Shown here in pieces: positions 1 through 7,571 of a stretch of 64,000 nt of DNA (positions are counted from its first letter, which is position 1; each line of letters begins with the position of its first letter). The translations under genes and the position numbers were made by a program. Origin of the DNA: Candidatus Saccharimonadota bacterium (GTDB lineage Bacteria; Patescibacteriota; Saccharimonadia; Saccharimonadales; Saccharimonadaceae); the NCBI GenBank assembly GCA_024699125.1, contig JAILQE010000006.1, forward strand, positions 1 to 64,000, written 5' to 3'. Under the pieces are notes generated by a model. That model was not told the DNA's origin. It made no database searches and saw nothing but the letters and a program-made list of their open reading frames with translations.

Positions 1-112
1 CAATCCCCGGATCAATTCTCGTTCTCAGATCCCCGAGGCTTATCGCAGAGTCCTACGGCCTTCATCGGTATTGATTGTCAAGGCATCCACTATCAGTGCC
101 CTTAATTACCTT
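1..112 (-). rRNA. 23S ribosomal RNA, 5' end (gene continues beyond the window)
   Basis: Read on the minus strand, the sequence starting near 110 gives the conserved 23S 5' end: GGTAATTAAGGGCAC, then GTGGATGCCTTG, then the CCGATGAAGG block. The gene runs out of the window at position 1. No 16S gene or spacer tRNA lies upstream; protein genes begin 280 bases away, so this 23S gene is not the second cistron of a usual 16S-23S-5S operon. The exact mature 5' end is estimated from the family. Confidence 0.93.
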
Positions 113-319
113 TTTATGCATTGACATAACTAGCAATCGAAGTTCGATTACTAAAATGTCGCCATTAAAAATCTTTTCATCGTTAATTTCAAATTGTTAA
201 TTTAGAAAGAGTCTTAAGAAACTACTCTTGAGGTGTTTAAAAGCGACCTCAAAAGATTTCCTCGCTTTTCTTTATCTTTTACAGAGGTCGCAAAGAGGCG
301 ACTTGATTAACTGTTGACT

Positions 320-348
320 ATTATAGCGCACATCGAAAAATAATGCAA
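320..348 (-). promoter_or_regulatory. Promoter of the 23S rRNA gene
   Basis: On the minus strand a TTGCAT -35 (343-348) and a perfect TATAAT -10 (320-325) are separated by exactly 17 bases. Predicted start is near 313, giving a leader of about 200 nt. That leader (113-313) holds AT-rich sequence and two possible stems (an AAAAGCGA/TCGCTTTT pair near 240-272 and an AAGAGT/ACTCTT pair near 205-230), plausible rRNA processing or antitermination elements. No tRNA or reading frame was seen in it. Confidence 0.8.
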
Positions 349-388
349 GGGTTTTTTTGAAGATTTTTGGAGATTTTTGCAAAAATCG

Positions 389-904
389 CTATTTTTGGGC
401 TGAAAAGTCGATTTTTCCCTGTAACCAGGCCGAAAAATCGTCGTAATTATTGTATTTTGGGGTGTCTTCATCTTTATCGGAACGCAAAAAGTCGGCAATT
501 TCGCCCTTCGAGATAATAATTACGGATGGCGAATACTTAACCTGATCGTGCAAAGGCGTGGTTTTAAGGGTGGCAAAATCCATATAATATATAGTAATGT
601 TGTTATTTGAGGCGAAATCAGAGGTAAGACTGAGAAGCTTAGCGGTGCAACCTGGGAGATAACTGATTATAATAAAGGATTTTTTGGCCTCTACGAGGGA
701 TTCGTAGGTGGTTTTGTCGAGGGATTTTACCTCAAAATTGTCGATATATTCGGGGTCAAGGACAACCTTTACAGGGGTTTCCTTACTAGAAAACCAGCCA
801 CTCGCAGCGCCCACAAAGAAGATGCTGCCACTAAAAACCGCCACAGCGGCGAGCGCTAGGAGCACAAGTTTGAATTTTGACGTCTTTTTAGGAGCTTTTT
901 TCAT
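389..904 (-). CDS. Membrane-anchored thioredoxin-fold protein without CXXC
   Basis: 171 residues: a lysine-rich N-terminus, one membrane segment (about residues 12-33), then an extracytoplasmic domain with a thioredoxin-like order: a strand FIIISY, a turn LPGCTAKL where CXXC would be, a helix, a strand ITIYYMD, and YSPSVIIIS resembling the cis-proline strand. Only one cysteine remains at the active-site position, so ordinary dithiol chemistry is unlikely. It follows the rhodanese-like gene with one base between them, so the two are probably co-expressed and may act together on extracytoplasmic thiols or sulfur. The fold is inferred from pattern only. Confidence 0.6.
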   Translation of the reverse strand: MKKAPKKTSKFKLVLLALAAVAVFSGSIFFVGAASGWFSSKETPVKVVLDPEYIDNFEVKSLDKTTYESLVEAKKSFIIISYLPGCTAKLLSLTSDFASNNNITIYYMDFATLKTTPLHDQVKYSPSVIIISKGEIADFLRSDKDEDTPKYNNYDDFSAWLQGKIDFSAQK

Positions 905-905
905 C

Positions 906-1592
906 TTATTTGGCGGTTAAATTGTCGAAGTTAATATCGTGATAAGGGACTTTGTAGAAGTCGTAGACTGTGGTGCCGTCGGCCTTGACGCGCTTAACTT
1001 CTACGTTGTTTTTGCCTTCGTAGAACCAGTAGCCACCAACATCGTAGATTTTATCGGCATCCCAGCCGTTAGCTACGAGCAAGTTTTTGGTCATGCCGGC
1101 ATAACCGCCACCACCACACATCAAGAAGATAACTTTATCTTTTGGAAAGAGGTTTTCGAGAATAGAGACAGATTCTTCGTAATTTGCGGTGTAAGTGCCA
1201 TCTTCACGAGCGGTAAAGAGGGTTTTACCCTGATAGGTGCTGCCTACGGCCTCTGGAAGGCCAGTAACATTCATAAGATATGGCAAAGGTACCACCTCGA
1301 AACCGGCCACAAAGCCAGAAAGATAGGAGTCGCCACCGATGGCTTCGTAGTTGCCTGGGTCCTTTAAGAGGCGCATATCGCGATAAACAGCGTCGCTGCG
1401 GCCAAGATAATCGTCAATGTTGGCCTCGTTGATGTTTTTATCGATGCCAAGCATGCCGCGCTCGCCTTCGGATACCTCTGGTTTTGGAAGGCCTTTTAGT
1501 CCAGTATTAGGAAGAACAAAGCGACCGAGCAAAAACGCCGCGATAATCAGCACGACTGCAGCGCTGATAATGCCGCCAAAATATTTTTTCAT
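906..1592 (-). CDS. Membrane-anchored rhodanese-like protein
   Basis: 228 residues with an N-terminal membrane anchor (about 5-27) and an exported domain. Near residue 158 a strand IFLM leads into CGGGGYAGM, a single cysteine in a glycine-rich loop followed by a helix, as in rhodanese active-site loops; the next strand IYDVGGYWFYEG matches the usual 'v..l.GG...W' rhodanese ending. The loop is glycine-richer than in known sulfurtransferases, so substrate is unknown. SD AAGGAG lies before the ATG, and a TATAAT (1617-1622) overlaps the stop codon of the upstream nuclease gene. Operon with the thioredoxin-fold gene downstream. Confidence 0.6.
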   Translation of the reverse strand: MKKYFGGIISAAVVLIIAAFLLGRFVLPNTGLKGLPKPEVSEGERGMLGIDKNINEANIDDYLGRSDAVYRDMRLLKDPGNYEAIGGDSYLSGFVAGFEVVPLPYLMNVTGLPEAVGSTYQGKTLFTAREDGTYTANYEESVSILENLFPKDKVIFLMCGGGGYAGMTKNLLVANGWDADKIYDVGGYWFYEGKNNVEVKRVKADGTTVYDFYKVPYHDINFDNLTAK

Positions 1593-1617
1593 AGTATTAA
1601 CTCCTTACTTATATATA

Positions 1618-2346
1618 TTATATACCAATTGCGGGCTCGTTCGGACATTTTTCGAGGATACGCAAAATAGCTTCTTTTTCGGCTTTAGTGACCCACAAAC
1701 TATATTTATATTTTACCGAAACCTGGCGCGCGACGTATTCACAGCGGAATTTCTTGTTTTTAGGTAGCCAGGTGGCGGCGTCGCCGTCGGATTTTTGTTG
1801 ATTGGCGCTAGAATCCACCGCAAGGAGGTTAAGCGGATCGGTGGCTATCTGATAGCGGACGTCTTTATCCATATATTGGGCGCCTTTTTGCCAAGCATCA
1901 GAGAGAGCGACCACGTGGTCAATCTGGACTTTGCTTGAAATTTCAGATTTTTCAGTAAAGACCACTGTTTTGCCAGTATATGGCTCGAGATATTCGCCAG
2001 AAATCACGGTACAGCCATCAAGCACGGCGGTGTCACCAAAATCGCGTTTGATAATTCTCTGCCTTAGATTGCAACCGTCTATGGTTGGCCAGCCGTTATA
2101 GAACTCTTCGCGACTGTAACCAGTTTTTGGAGCGCGGCCCTTGACGGCGAGTTTTTCTAAGATATCGATGGCTTTTGGGCCGGATTCGGTAGTTTCATCC
2201 GTTACTTCGGCCACGGCCGGCACAGCGACGTCGTCATCTGTAGTAGTTTCAGCCTCTTCATAGCTGGCCGGGTTCACAAAAAGCCAAACCAGTGTTCCCA
2301 CTAAGGCAAAACACGACAAAGCGATGCGCCGAAGTCGAAAATTCAT
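1618..2346 (-). CDS. Secreted HNH-family nuclease (DUF1524 type)
   Basis: 242 residues. An N-terminal signal or anchor (about 8-26) is followed by an acidic Thr/Glu linker and a nuclease domain. Visible motifs are IDHVVALSDAW (catalytic His after Asp), the NLLAVDSSANQQKSDGD stretch with conserved Asn and Asp, and a final CEYVARQVSVK helix; this order is that of the GmrSD C-terminal/DUF1524 HNH family, common as exported nucleases. Two more cysteines (NLRQ and LDGC regions) could form a disulfide. For a nucleotide-auxotrophic epibiont a secreted nuclease would free nucleotides or process incoming DNA; that role is inference. Leaderless-type start: TATAAT 2353-2358, six bases before ATG. Confidence 0.83.
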   Translation of the reverse strand: MNFRLRRIALSCFALVGTLVWLFVNPASYEEAETTTDDDVAVPAVAEVTDETTESGPKAIDILEKLAVKGRAPKTGYSREEFYNGWPTIDGCNLRQRIIKRDFGDTAVLDGCTVISGEYLEPYTGKTVVFTEKSEISSKVQIDHVVALSDAWQKGAQYMDKDVRYQIATDPLNLLAVDSSANQQKSDGDAATWLPKNKKFRCEYVARQVSVKYKYSLWVTKAEKEAILRILEKCPNEPAIGI

Positions 2347-2385
2347 ATTCTGATTATAGTATAGGGGGAAAATATCTCAACCAGG

Positions 2386-2880
2386 TTAAGCCTTTTTGGC
2401 GGCTTTTTTTGCGGCTTTTTTGAGCTTGCGGCGCTCGCGCATTTCGTGCACTGCGCAGGCTTTATCGGCCATGCTAATAAGAAGTCCTTCTCTTGAGGTT
2501 GGCGGCAAAAATGTGCACGGGAACATATGACGTTTGATCATGCGGAGCTCGCGCTTGGTCATATCAAACTCTTTTTTGGCGTTCTTAGCAGCCTCGTGCG
2601 GGTGGCGAAGACAGTGCCAATAGCATTTGAGGGGGCCACCGCAATTGTGCCAGTCATACAGATAGTAATCGTGCAAGAGCGCAGCGCGCACCATGGATTT
2701 TTCGTTCACCTTAAGGTGAAACTTTTCGGCATAACGGAGGCTACGTTCGGCCACCGAGACAATGTGATCGTAGGTGGTGTAGTTGCCGTGCTGCATGAAT
2801 TTTTTTTGCGAATTAAAAGTCTTGGACTTTAAAATGTCGCCGGCGTGCTGTTTGATTTTACTGTTCGGAATCTTCGTCAT
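2386..2880 (-). CDS. HD-domain phosphohydrolase
   Basis: 164 residues. His and HD residues of the HD superfamily are present: TTYDHIVSVAERS, then AALLHDYYLYDW, then a later His-rich helix CLRHPHEAA and a final Asp in ISMADKACA. The order H...HD...H...D matches small bacterial HD hydrolases of unknown nucleotide substrate. The C-terminus is a Lys/Ala tail that could bind nucleic acid. Its start lies 23 bases inside the 3' end of the upstream gene, so translation is probably coupled. Substrate cannot be assigned. Confidence 0.75.
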   Translation of the reverse strand: MTKIPNSKIKQHAGDILKSKTFNSQKKFMQHGNYTTYDHIVSVAERSLRYAEKFHLKVNEKSMVRAALLHDYYLYDWHNCGGPLKCYWHCLRHPHEAAKNAKKEFDMTKRELRMIKRHMFPCTFLPPTSREGLLISMADKACAVHEMRERRKLKKAAKKAAKKA

Positions 2881-3343
2881 CTTTGTGCCTCAAAACCTTA
2901 TGCAAATGTTTGGCGGTGCCAATATGATTATTCAAATTAAAGAGCGCATCGCCAACTTTGGTACTACGGAGCGCCTGGGTGCGGGCCTCGTAAGCCTGGT
3001 GGCGAAGTGGTGACATCGCCTCTTTTACGGCAAAGCGAGCGTCGTCTGCGGCCTCACGGCGGAGACGTTCTTCGTCGGAAATTTCATCTTTTGGCGCATC
3101 TTCTACCGGTTGCAATTTAGAGGTAGAGGTAGTGGCAACCTTGGTGAAAAGCCCGATGTACTCTTGATTGAGTGGCGAAGCAGCAAATTTAGCCTCAAAA
3201 TCGGCATAATCGCTGCAAGTTTTGCCAAATTCTTCGATGCGAGCAAAGAGGTCGTCGATAGATTTTAGCGTTTCTTCATCTTTAATATCGTAGGCAGCAA
3301 AGAAGGCGTCCTTGCGGCCCTTAATAGCAGTATTAATATCCAT
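2858..3343 (-). CDS. Conserved hypothetical helical protein
   Basis: 161 soluble residues, mostly charged helix, no recognised domain. I place the start at 3343 (MDINTAIKGRK), because TATAAT at 3351-3356 sits seven bases before this ATG, matching the leaderless pattern used by many genes here; an in-frame upstream ATG lies inside the promoter region. It is divergent from the NrdR-controlled gene at 3444 and shares its promoter region. It heads a two-gene unit with the HD protein. Confidence 0.6.
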   Translation of the reverse strand: MDINTAIKGRKDAFFAAYDIKDEETLKSIDDLFARIEEFGKTCSDYADFEAKFAASPLNQEYIGLFTKVATTSTSKLQPVEDAPKDEISDEERLRREAADDARFAVKEAMSPLRHQAYEARTQALRSTKVGDALFNLNNHIGTAKHLHKVLRHKDDEDSEQ

Positions 3344-3359
3344 GAAATCTATTATAGCA

Positions 3360-3408
3360 CACCCACATTTAGTGTATTTTATGTATTGACAAACGCTATA
3401 TATAGCGT
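3360..3408 (+). promoter_or_regulatory. Tandem NrdR boxes (one perfect palindrome, one half-degenerate)
   Basis: 3393-3408 reads ACGCTATATATAGCGT, a perfect 16-bp palindrome differing from the NrdR-box consensus (ACACTATATATAGTGT) only by the symmetric A-to-G/T-to-C change. It fills the spacer between the -35 and -10 of the promoter for 3444. A second element at 3360-3375 keeps the right half-site TTTAGTGT and lies 33 bp upstream (start to start), about three helical turns, the usual NrdR tandem spacing. NrdR represses ribonucleotide reductase genes when dATP/ATP is high; the regulator gene itself is not in the window. Confidence 0.72.
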
Positions 3409-3415
3409 ATATAAT
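3386..3415 (+). promoter_or_regulatory. Promoter for the glycyl-radical-domain gene
   Basis: Consensus TTGACA (3386-3391) and TATAAT (3410-3415) with an 18-bp spacer occupied by the NrdR palindrome. The start is expected near 3422, leaving a short leader with an AAAGGA Shine-Dalgarno before the ATG at 3444. Confidence 0.85.
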
Positions 3416-3443
3416 CATAAGCATAATCTAATAAAGGACAAAC

Positions 3444-3866
3444 ATGAGAAATATTATCTATTTTAGCCCAGATGATGCCACTAAATTCGACCTCGAGCGC
3501 TTTTCAAAATCGCTCGCGCGCTACGCAAAAGTGCCAAAAGAAGCCATCGAAGAGGCATTGAAACCACTCGCACAATATGAAAACTTGCATGTAAGCCGCT
3601 TGGTAGAAACCGGCGTTGGCTTAATCGAGAAATTCGGCAAAGATGAGGATGCTAAGAAGTATTATGATGAGTATTCTCACTATTTTGGCAGCAATTTTGA
3701 AAGACTCCGCCGCATCACTGGCTATTTGGTCGGTACTTTGGATCGCTGGAACGATGCCAAAAAAGCCGAGGAAAAGGCCCGCGTCAAACACTCTGTAAAT
3801 TCCTGCGTGGACGATCTCGTGCGTGCCGCCAAAATGCAAGACCAAATCTTGGCCCATAATGTATAA
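3444..3866 (+). CDS. Stand-alone NrdD-type glycyl radical domain protein
   Basis: 140 residues. Residues 87-118 (RLRRITGYLVGTLDRWNDAK, then AEEKARVKH) match the C-terminal glycyl-radical region of class III anaerobic ribonucleotide reductases: R-I-T-G-Y with the radical glycine equivalent to Gly93, then WN-x-x-K-x-x-E and RVKH. The four-cysteine zinc site that normally precedes this loop is missing, and the N-terminal 80 residues are helical without a known fold. No reductase barrel is present, so it cannot be a full reductase. By analogy with GrcA/YfiD, which replaces damaged pyruvate formate-lyase radical domains, it could be a spare radical domain for NrdD. The NrdR box in its promoter supports a ribonucleotide-reductase role. 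Function is inference. Confidence 0.68.
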   Translation: MRNIIYFSPDDATKFDLERFSKSLARYAKVPKEAIEEALKPLAQYENLHVSRLVETGVGLIEKFGKDEDAKKYYDEYSHYFGSNFERLRRITGYLVGTLDRWNDAKKAEEKARVKHSVNSCVDDLVRAAKMQDQILAHNV

Positions 3867-3874
3867 TTGGGTTA

Positions 3875-4468
3875 ATGGTTAAGCCTAAAAACGATTCTAA
3901 ATTATTACCTTATCAAAAAGTTGGCATCTTTTGCCTGGTCACCGTCGCAGCCGGCTTCATCGGCTGGATTTACGAAACGATTTTTTATTTCTTTAACGAC
4001 GATTTTAAGTGGTCATGGCAGGGTGGCAACTTTTTGCCGTGGATCAATATTTACGCCATCGGCGCTTTGCTCATCATCGCCACCACCTACAAATTGCGCA
4101 GTCGCCCGTGGCTGGTGTTTTTGGTTGGAACCCTGGTGACTGGGCTGACAGAGTTAATTGGCGGTTGGCTGGTTTACACTATCGGCAACGGCACGCGGTT
4201 TTGGGATTATAATGTGGAGATTTTGAATTTTGGCAACATTGGCGGGTTTATCTGCCTGCGTAGCGTGCTTTGCTTTGGAGTGTCGGCGCTACTTTTGATG
4301 TATGTGGTGCTGCCGCGCCTCGAGTGGATGGCTCGCAATATGTCTCGCCGTACGTTTTTAACGCTCTCCTTTTCCCTATTCACGGTTGTGATGGTAGACG
4401 AATTTTATAATATTTTTGCTAATTATCTCTTGAATTTACCAAGCGCTAGACAGATTTATTTGGGATGA
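3875..4468 (+). CDS. CmpB-like multi-pass membrane protein (putative ABC transporter type IV)
   Basis: 197 residues with five or six membrane segments. The sequence GWIYETIFYFF in the first segment, the GNFLPWINIYAIGALLI loop/segment, and the TELIGGWLVY...WDY stretch followed by GGFICLRSVLCFG are typical of the CmpB/DUF1113 membrane family of unknown transport role. TATAAT (3862-3867) lies inside the 3' end of the previous gene, seven bases before this ATG, so besides readthrough it can have its own leaderless transcript. A strong terminator follows. Confidence 0.72.
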   Translation: MVKPKNDSKLLPYQKVGIFCLVTVAAGFIGWIYETIFYFFNDDFKWSWQGGNFLPWINIYAIGALLIIATTYKLRSRPWLVFLVGTLVTGLTELIGGWLVYTIGNGTRFWDYNVEILNFGNIGGFICLRSVLCFGVSALLLMYVVLPRLEWMARNMSRRTFLTLSFSLFTVVMVDEFYNIFANYLLNLPSARQIYLG

Positions 4469-4472
4469 AAAA

Positions 4473-4500
4473 ACACCGCAATAGTGCTGCGGTGTCTTTT
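4473..4500. terminator. Bidirectional intrinsic terminator
   Basis: 8-bp perfect stem ACACCGCA (4473-4480) / TGCGGTGT (4488-4495) with a 7-base loop; TCTTTT follows on plus and an A-run precedes, giving Us on the minus strand. It separates the convergent genes ending at 4468 and 4515. Confidence 0.85.
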
Positions 4501-4514
4501 CGCTGGAATAGTTT

Positions 4515-5030
4515 TTAGATGTAGTCCTCCTTGCGGAGGCCCTCCGGGAAGTCAAACTTGGTTTTCCCATTGCGAAGCTCCCGAAGCGTCATACGCATAA
4601 AATCTTTAAACGCTTCTCTGGAAGACACACCGTGGCCGTTTCGAGCAAAGTCGAAAATTGCCAGGCTACCGACGTCGTCAGCAAAGTACTCCATCTCATC
4701 ATCAGAACCGATCAGAAAATGTTCCAAAATATATTTCACATTTTCCTCGTCTTTGATGACGAACGGGAGAAATTCGTAGAATTCCTTGCTACCCGGCTCA
4801 ATGGCCTGCATAGCCACCATGTCGTCCATGCAGAGGTCATCCGTCGCGACCAACTCTTTCATCAGGGACTCCGGGCAGTCATCTTCCGGCCAATGATATT
4901 GCTTGCACGGCCCACACGAGTCTCCGTAAACAGTTATGCCGACGTTATAGCATAGGCCTCTGACGAAGAACATCACGTCAAAGTTTTGGAAGTAAATCAC
5001 TGTCTTACCTTCTTTTTCTGCAGTAAACAT
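4515..5030 (-). CDS. Hypothetical acidic cytoplasmic protein with CGPC motif
   Basis: 171 residues, rich in Asp/Glu and Phe/Met, no signal peptide or membrane segment. Near residue 40 YGDSCGPCKQYHW resembles a thioredoxin CGPC active site, but the surrounding order does not look like a thioredoxin. The start is set at 5030 because GGAGG lies five bases before this ATG; the in-frame ATG four codons upstream overlaps the Shine-Dalgarno itself. It is a monocistronic unit with its own consensus promoter, structured leader and terminator, and a codon style richer in C-ending codons than its neighbours. Function unknown; an acquired gene is possible. Confidence 0.6.
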   Translation of the reverse strand: MFTAEKEGKTVIYFQNFDVMFFVRGLCYNVGITVYGDSCGPCKQYHWPEDDCPESLMKELVATDDLCMDDMVAMQAIEPGSKEFYEFLPFVIKDEENVKYILEHFLIGSDDEMEYFADDVGSLAIFDFARNGHGVSSREAFKDFMRMTLRELRNGKTKFDFPEGLRKEDYI

Positions 5031-5044
5031 AAAATCCTCCATAT

Positions 5045-5106
5045 CTTTCCATTTCCAGCGATGGAAAAGAACAAACTAAGACCGCCCTATTGCGGTCCCG
5101 TTTTTT
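5045..5106 (-). promoter_or_regulatory. Structured 5' leader of the gene at 5030 (two hairpins)
   Basis: On the transcript, the first hairpin is GACCGC/GCGGTC (5080-5097), almost at the predicted start; its complement is followed on plus by CCG and six Ts (5101-5106), so it could also terminate plus-strand readthrough. The second, CTTTTCCAT/ATGGAAAG (5045-5069), ends just before the Shine-Dalgarno. Together they could attenuate transcription or gate translation. Confidence 0.55.
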
Positions 5107-5107
5107 A

Positions 5108-5136
5108 ATTATAGCACAGATTAGGTGGTTTGTCAA
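5108..5136 (-). promoter_or_regulatory. Consensus promoter for the gene at 5030
   Basis: TTGACA (5131-5136) and TATAAT (5108-5113) with a 17-bp spacer and an extended TGC before the -10. The -35 overlaps the TGA stop codon of the NUDIX gene. Confidence 0.85.
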
Positions 5137-5564
5137 TCAGCAACAGAGGCGAGGCGAGCCAAAACTTTTTGCCAGACTTCCGAATAATATCTTTTGAGAT
5201 ACTTCGCGGCCTCTGGAATTGGCACCCATTCGGCTTTTTCGACTTCGCCCACTTGTGGAGTGACGTCACCGCCGATTGGCTCAGCAAGATACAATAATAT
5301 AGTTTTATAGGTGGAACAACTTTTAACTAAGTGGCCAGTAACGATTGGGTCGTCGTCGGTAATTTTAACATCTAGACCAACTTCTTCCTTAGTTTCGCGA
5401 AGCGCGGTTTCGATGTCGGATTCACCAGAGTCTTGATGCCCTTTTGGAAAAGCCCAGAATAGTTCGCCATCGTCATCTAGGGCGCCGATCAAAAGCACCC
5501 TACCATCATTAATGATGATGCAGCCACAGCATCTTTCTTGGGGTAAATTCGAATAACCTTCCAT
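5133..5564 (-). CDS. NUDIX hydrolase
   Basis: 143 residues. A complete Nudix box is present: GHQDSGE, then TALRETKEEVGL, fitting GX5EX7REUXEEXGU, preceded by FWAFPKG. The N-terminal strand GCIIINDGRVLLIGALDDDG is the usual first part of the fold. The order resembles small MutT/Ap4A-type pyrophosphohydrolases; the actual nucleotide is not readable. Leaderless-type start: TATAAT 5571-5576 ends six bases before the ATG. Confidence 0.9.
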   Translation of the reverse strand: MEGYSNLPQERCCGCIIINDGRVLLIGALDDDGELFWAFPKGHQDSGESDIETALRETKEEVGLDVKITDDDPIVTGHLVKSCSTYKTILLYLAEPIGGDVTPQVGEVEKAEWVPIPEAAKYLKRYYSEVWQKVLARLASVAD

Positions 5565-5601
5565 ACTGTTATTATACTAAAAATTCGATTATAATATTTA
5601 T

Positions 5602-6531
5602 ATGTTAACCCCGATTCTTTTAGCTTGCGCAGCGGCCACGTCTTTTGCGATTACAAATCACATCGACAAATATTTGATTTCGCGTGCCGTAAAAAATGCA
5701 GATCCACGCGCACTGATCGTGATTTCAACTTTGATTGCTGGTGCAATCATGTCTATTGTTTACATGTTCATTTGCAATTTTCAATTTACGTTTGATTTTT
5801 CTAGTATTGCTTTGCTCTTGTTTAATTCTGCACTCTATGTTGCGGCGCTGATATTTTATTTCAAAAGCCTAAGTCGCGACGACCCAACAATTATCGTTGT
5901 GATGTTCCAGCTGATCCCGGTTTTTATGCTGTTTCTTTCGCCGCTATTTTTGGAAAACCAAACTATCACGCCATGGCAACTTTTTGGAGGTATTCTTGTA
6001 ACGCTCGCAGCACTGTTTATCACCTATGAACCAAGCAAACGACGCTTCAGTAAAAAGCGTTTGGCAACGCTTGCGATGATGGCCTTTGTGTCGCTAGCTT
6101 ACGCGATTTGGTATATCGTCGAACGCTACGTTAACGAAACACATGATTTTAATCAAACAATCATGTGGTCCAATATCACGATGTTCATCATTGGTGTGTT
6201 CATTATGATTTTCTTAAAATCGTTCCGCAAATCATTTAACAAAATGATCAAAACCAACGGCGCAAAAGTCATGGGAATGAATTTTATAAACGAAGTTTTG
6301 AATTCGGCGGGCGGCATTTTGTCTACGCTCGCTGGCACGATGGCTTCGGTTGCGCTCGTGTCGTTCGTCTCGCAAAGCGTGCAACAATTTGCCGTGATGA
6401 TAATCGGCGTTTTGATTGCAAAACTATTTCCAAAAACTCACAAAAGTAAACTACCGCGCAGCGATTTTATCAAACGCATTATTGCAATTATCATTTGTAT
6501 AATCGGGCTTGGCTTTATTGAATTTGGATAA
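5602..6531 (+). CDS. EamA/DMT-family transporter
   Basis: 309 residues with about ten hydrophobic segments arranged as two five-helix halves, typical of EamA/drug-metabolite transporters. The N-terminal AATSFAITNHIDKYLISRA and the middle PWQLFGGILVTLAALFITYEP are family-like; the second half begins after the basic SKRRFSKKR loop. Substrate unknown; in an auxotrophic epibiont such carriers could exchange metabolites with the host. TATAAT 5590-5595 lies six bases before the ATG. The 3' end overlaps the following HD gene. Confidence 0.82.
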   Translation: MLTPILLACAAATSFAITNHIDKYLISRAVKNADPRALIVISTLIAGAIMSIVYMFICNFQFTFDFSSIALLLFNSALYVAALIFYFKSLSRDDPTIIVVMFQLIPVFMLFLSPLFLENQTITPWQLFGGILVTLAALFITYEPSKRRFSKKRLATLAMMAFVSLAYAIWYIVERYVNETHDFNQTIMWSNITMFIIGVFIMIFLKSFRKSFNKMIKTNGAKVMGMNFINEVLNSAGGILSTLAGTMASVALVSFVSQSVQQFAVMIIGVLIAKLFPKTHKSKLPRSDFIKRIIAIIICIIGLGFIEFG

Positions 6532-7546
6532 TACTGTGCAGCGAATAAACACTAACGAATATTTTAAATTACTTTGCCCGGATTATCCGGAGTGGTTGGA
6601 TGAATATATCAATACACCGAGAATGCAAAAGCAAGACGACATTAGTGTGTCTTCTGGCATGATCTATACGAATCTTTTTGTGAGTAAAGTTTTTTATTCG
6701 AGCTTGGAACATTCGATTGGTGTGGCGTTAATTATTTGGCATTTTACGCACGACAAAAAGCAAACGCTCGCCGGGCTTTTTCACGATATCGCAACGCCAG
6801 TTTTTAAACATTGTGTAGACGTGATGAATGGCGATGCACTGAAACAAGAATCAACCGAAAATCTTACTACGGAAATGATTAAAAACTCCGCTGAAATTAT
6901 GGCGCTCTTAAAACGCGACGGTATCAAACTTGAGGAAGTTGATAATTATCATTTGTATCCAATCGCGGATAACGATACGCCGCAACTTGCCGCGGACCGT
7001 TTGGAATATTCCCTTTCGAATCCGCTGTTTATTTTTAACCAGGCCACGTTTGATGATATTAAAGAATTCTATAATGACCTTGAAATCCAAAAGAATGAAT
7101 TTGGCGTGGACGAACTTGGTTTTAAAACTAAAACCATCGCGCGCAAATTCGCAAGGCTTTCTAATAAAATGTCCGTGATGTATCGGAACGACAGACGTCG
7201 TTTTACGATGCGAGTCCTGGCTGACATTTTGAAGCGCATGAAAGATGATGGTTTAATTACGGTTGAACAACTTTACGAAATGAAAGAAATTGAAATTGTT
7301 GAGCTGATTAAAAAATCGAAATACAAAGATATTTTTGAAATCCTGCAAAACGCCAATGATATTCGCGTTTCGAAAACCGCGCCAAAAGGGGTTTACTATG
7401 TGCACGAAAAACACAAAATTCGCTACGTCGACCCATTATATAATGGCCAGCGCATGTCTAGGGTTTGCAAGCTTGTGAAAAACGCGATCAACAAGAACTT
7501 AGCCTACGACATGGATAACTACTTGTATTTAGATTTTAAGTTTTAG
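6509..7546 (+). CDS. HD-domain protein
   Basis: Up to 345 residues. HD-type metal motifs are visible: SSLEHSIGVALIIWHF, then AGLFHDIATPVFKHCVD, with a later DRLEYS region, resembling dNTPase/HD phosphohydrolases. The start is uncertain: there is no ATG near the beginning; TTG codons at 6509, 6518 and 6524 and GTG at 6536 are possible, and any of the TTG starts overlaps the transporter gene, suggesting translational coupling. A substrate cannot be assigned. The C-terminal 150 residues are helical and charged, with no motif I recognise. Confidence 0.75.
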   Translation: MALLNLDNTVQRINTNEYFKLLCPDYPEWLDEYINTPRMQKQDDISVSSGMIYTNLFVSKVFYSSLEHSIGVALIIWHFTHDKKQTLAGLFHDIATPVFKHCVDVMNGDALKQESTENLTTEMIKNSAEIMALLKRDGIKLEEVDNYHLYPIADNDTPQLAADRLEYSLSNPLFIFNQATFDDIKEFYNDLEIQKNEFGVDELGFKTKTIARKFARLSNKMSVMYRNDRRRFTMRVLADILKRMKDDGLITVEQLYEMKEIEIVELIKKSKYKDIFEILQNANDIRVSKTAPKGVYYVHEKHKIRYVDPLYNGQRMSRVCKLVKNAINKNLAYDMDNYLYLDFKF

Positions 7547-7571
7547 CTTTTTTAGATGCTAAAATGTAATT

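Noticed and set aside
3343-3424. Longer N-terminus for the gene at 2858-3343
   Set aside because: The extension runs through the -10 element and the NrdR boxes of the divergent promoter and encodes a cysteine/tyrosine-rich non-helical stretch unlike the rest.
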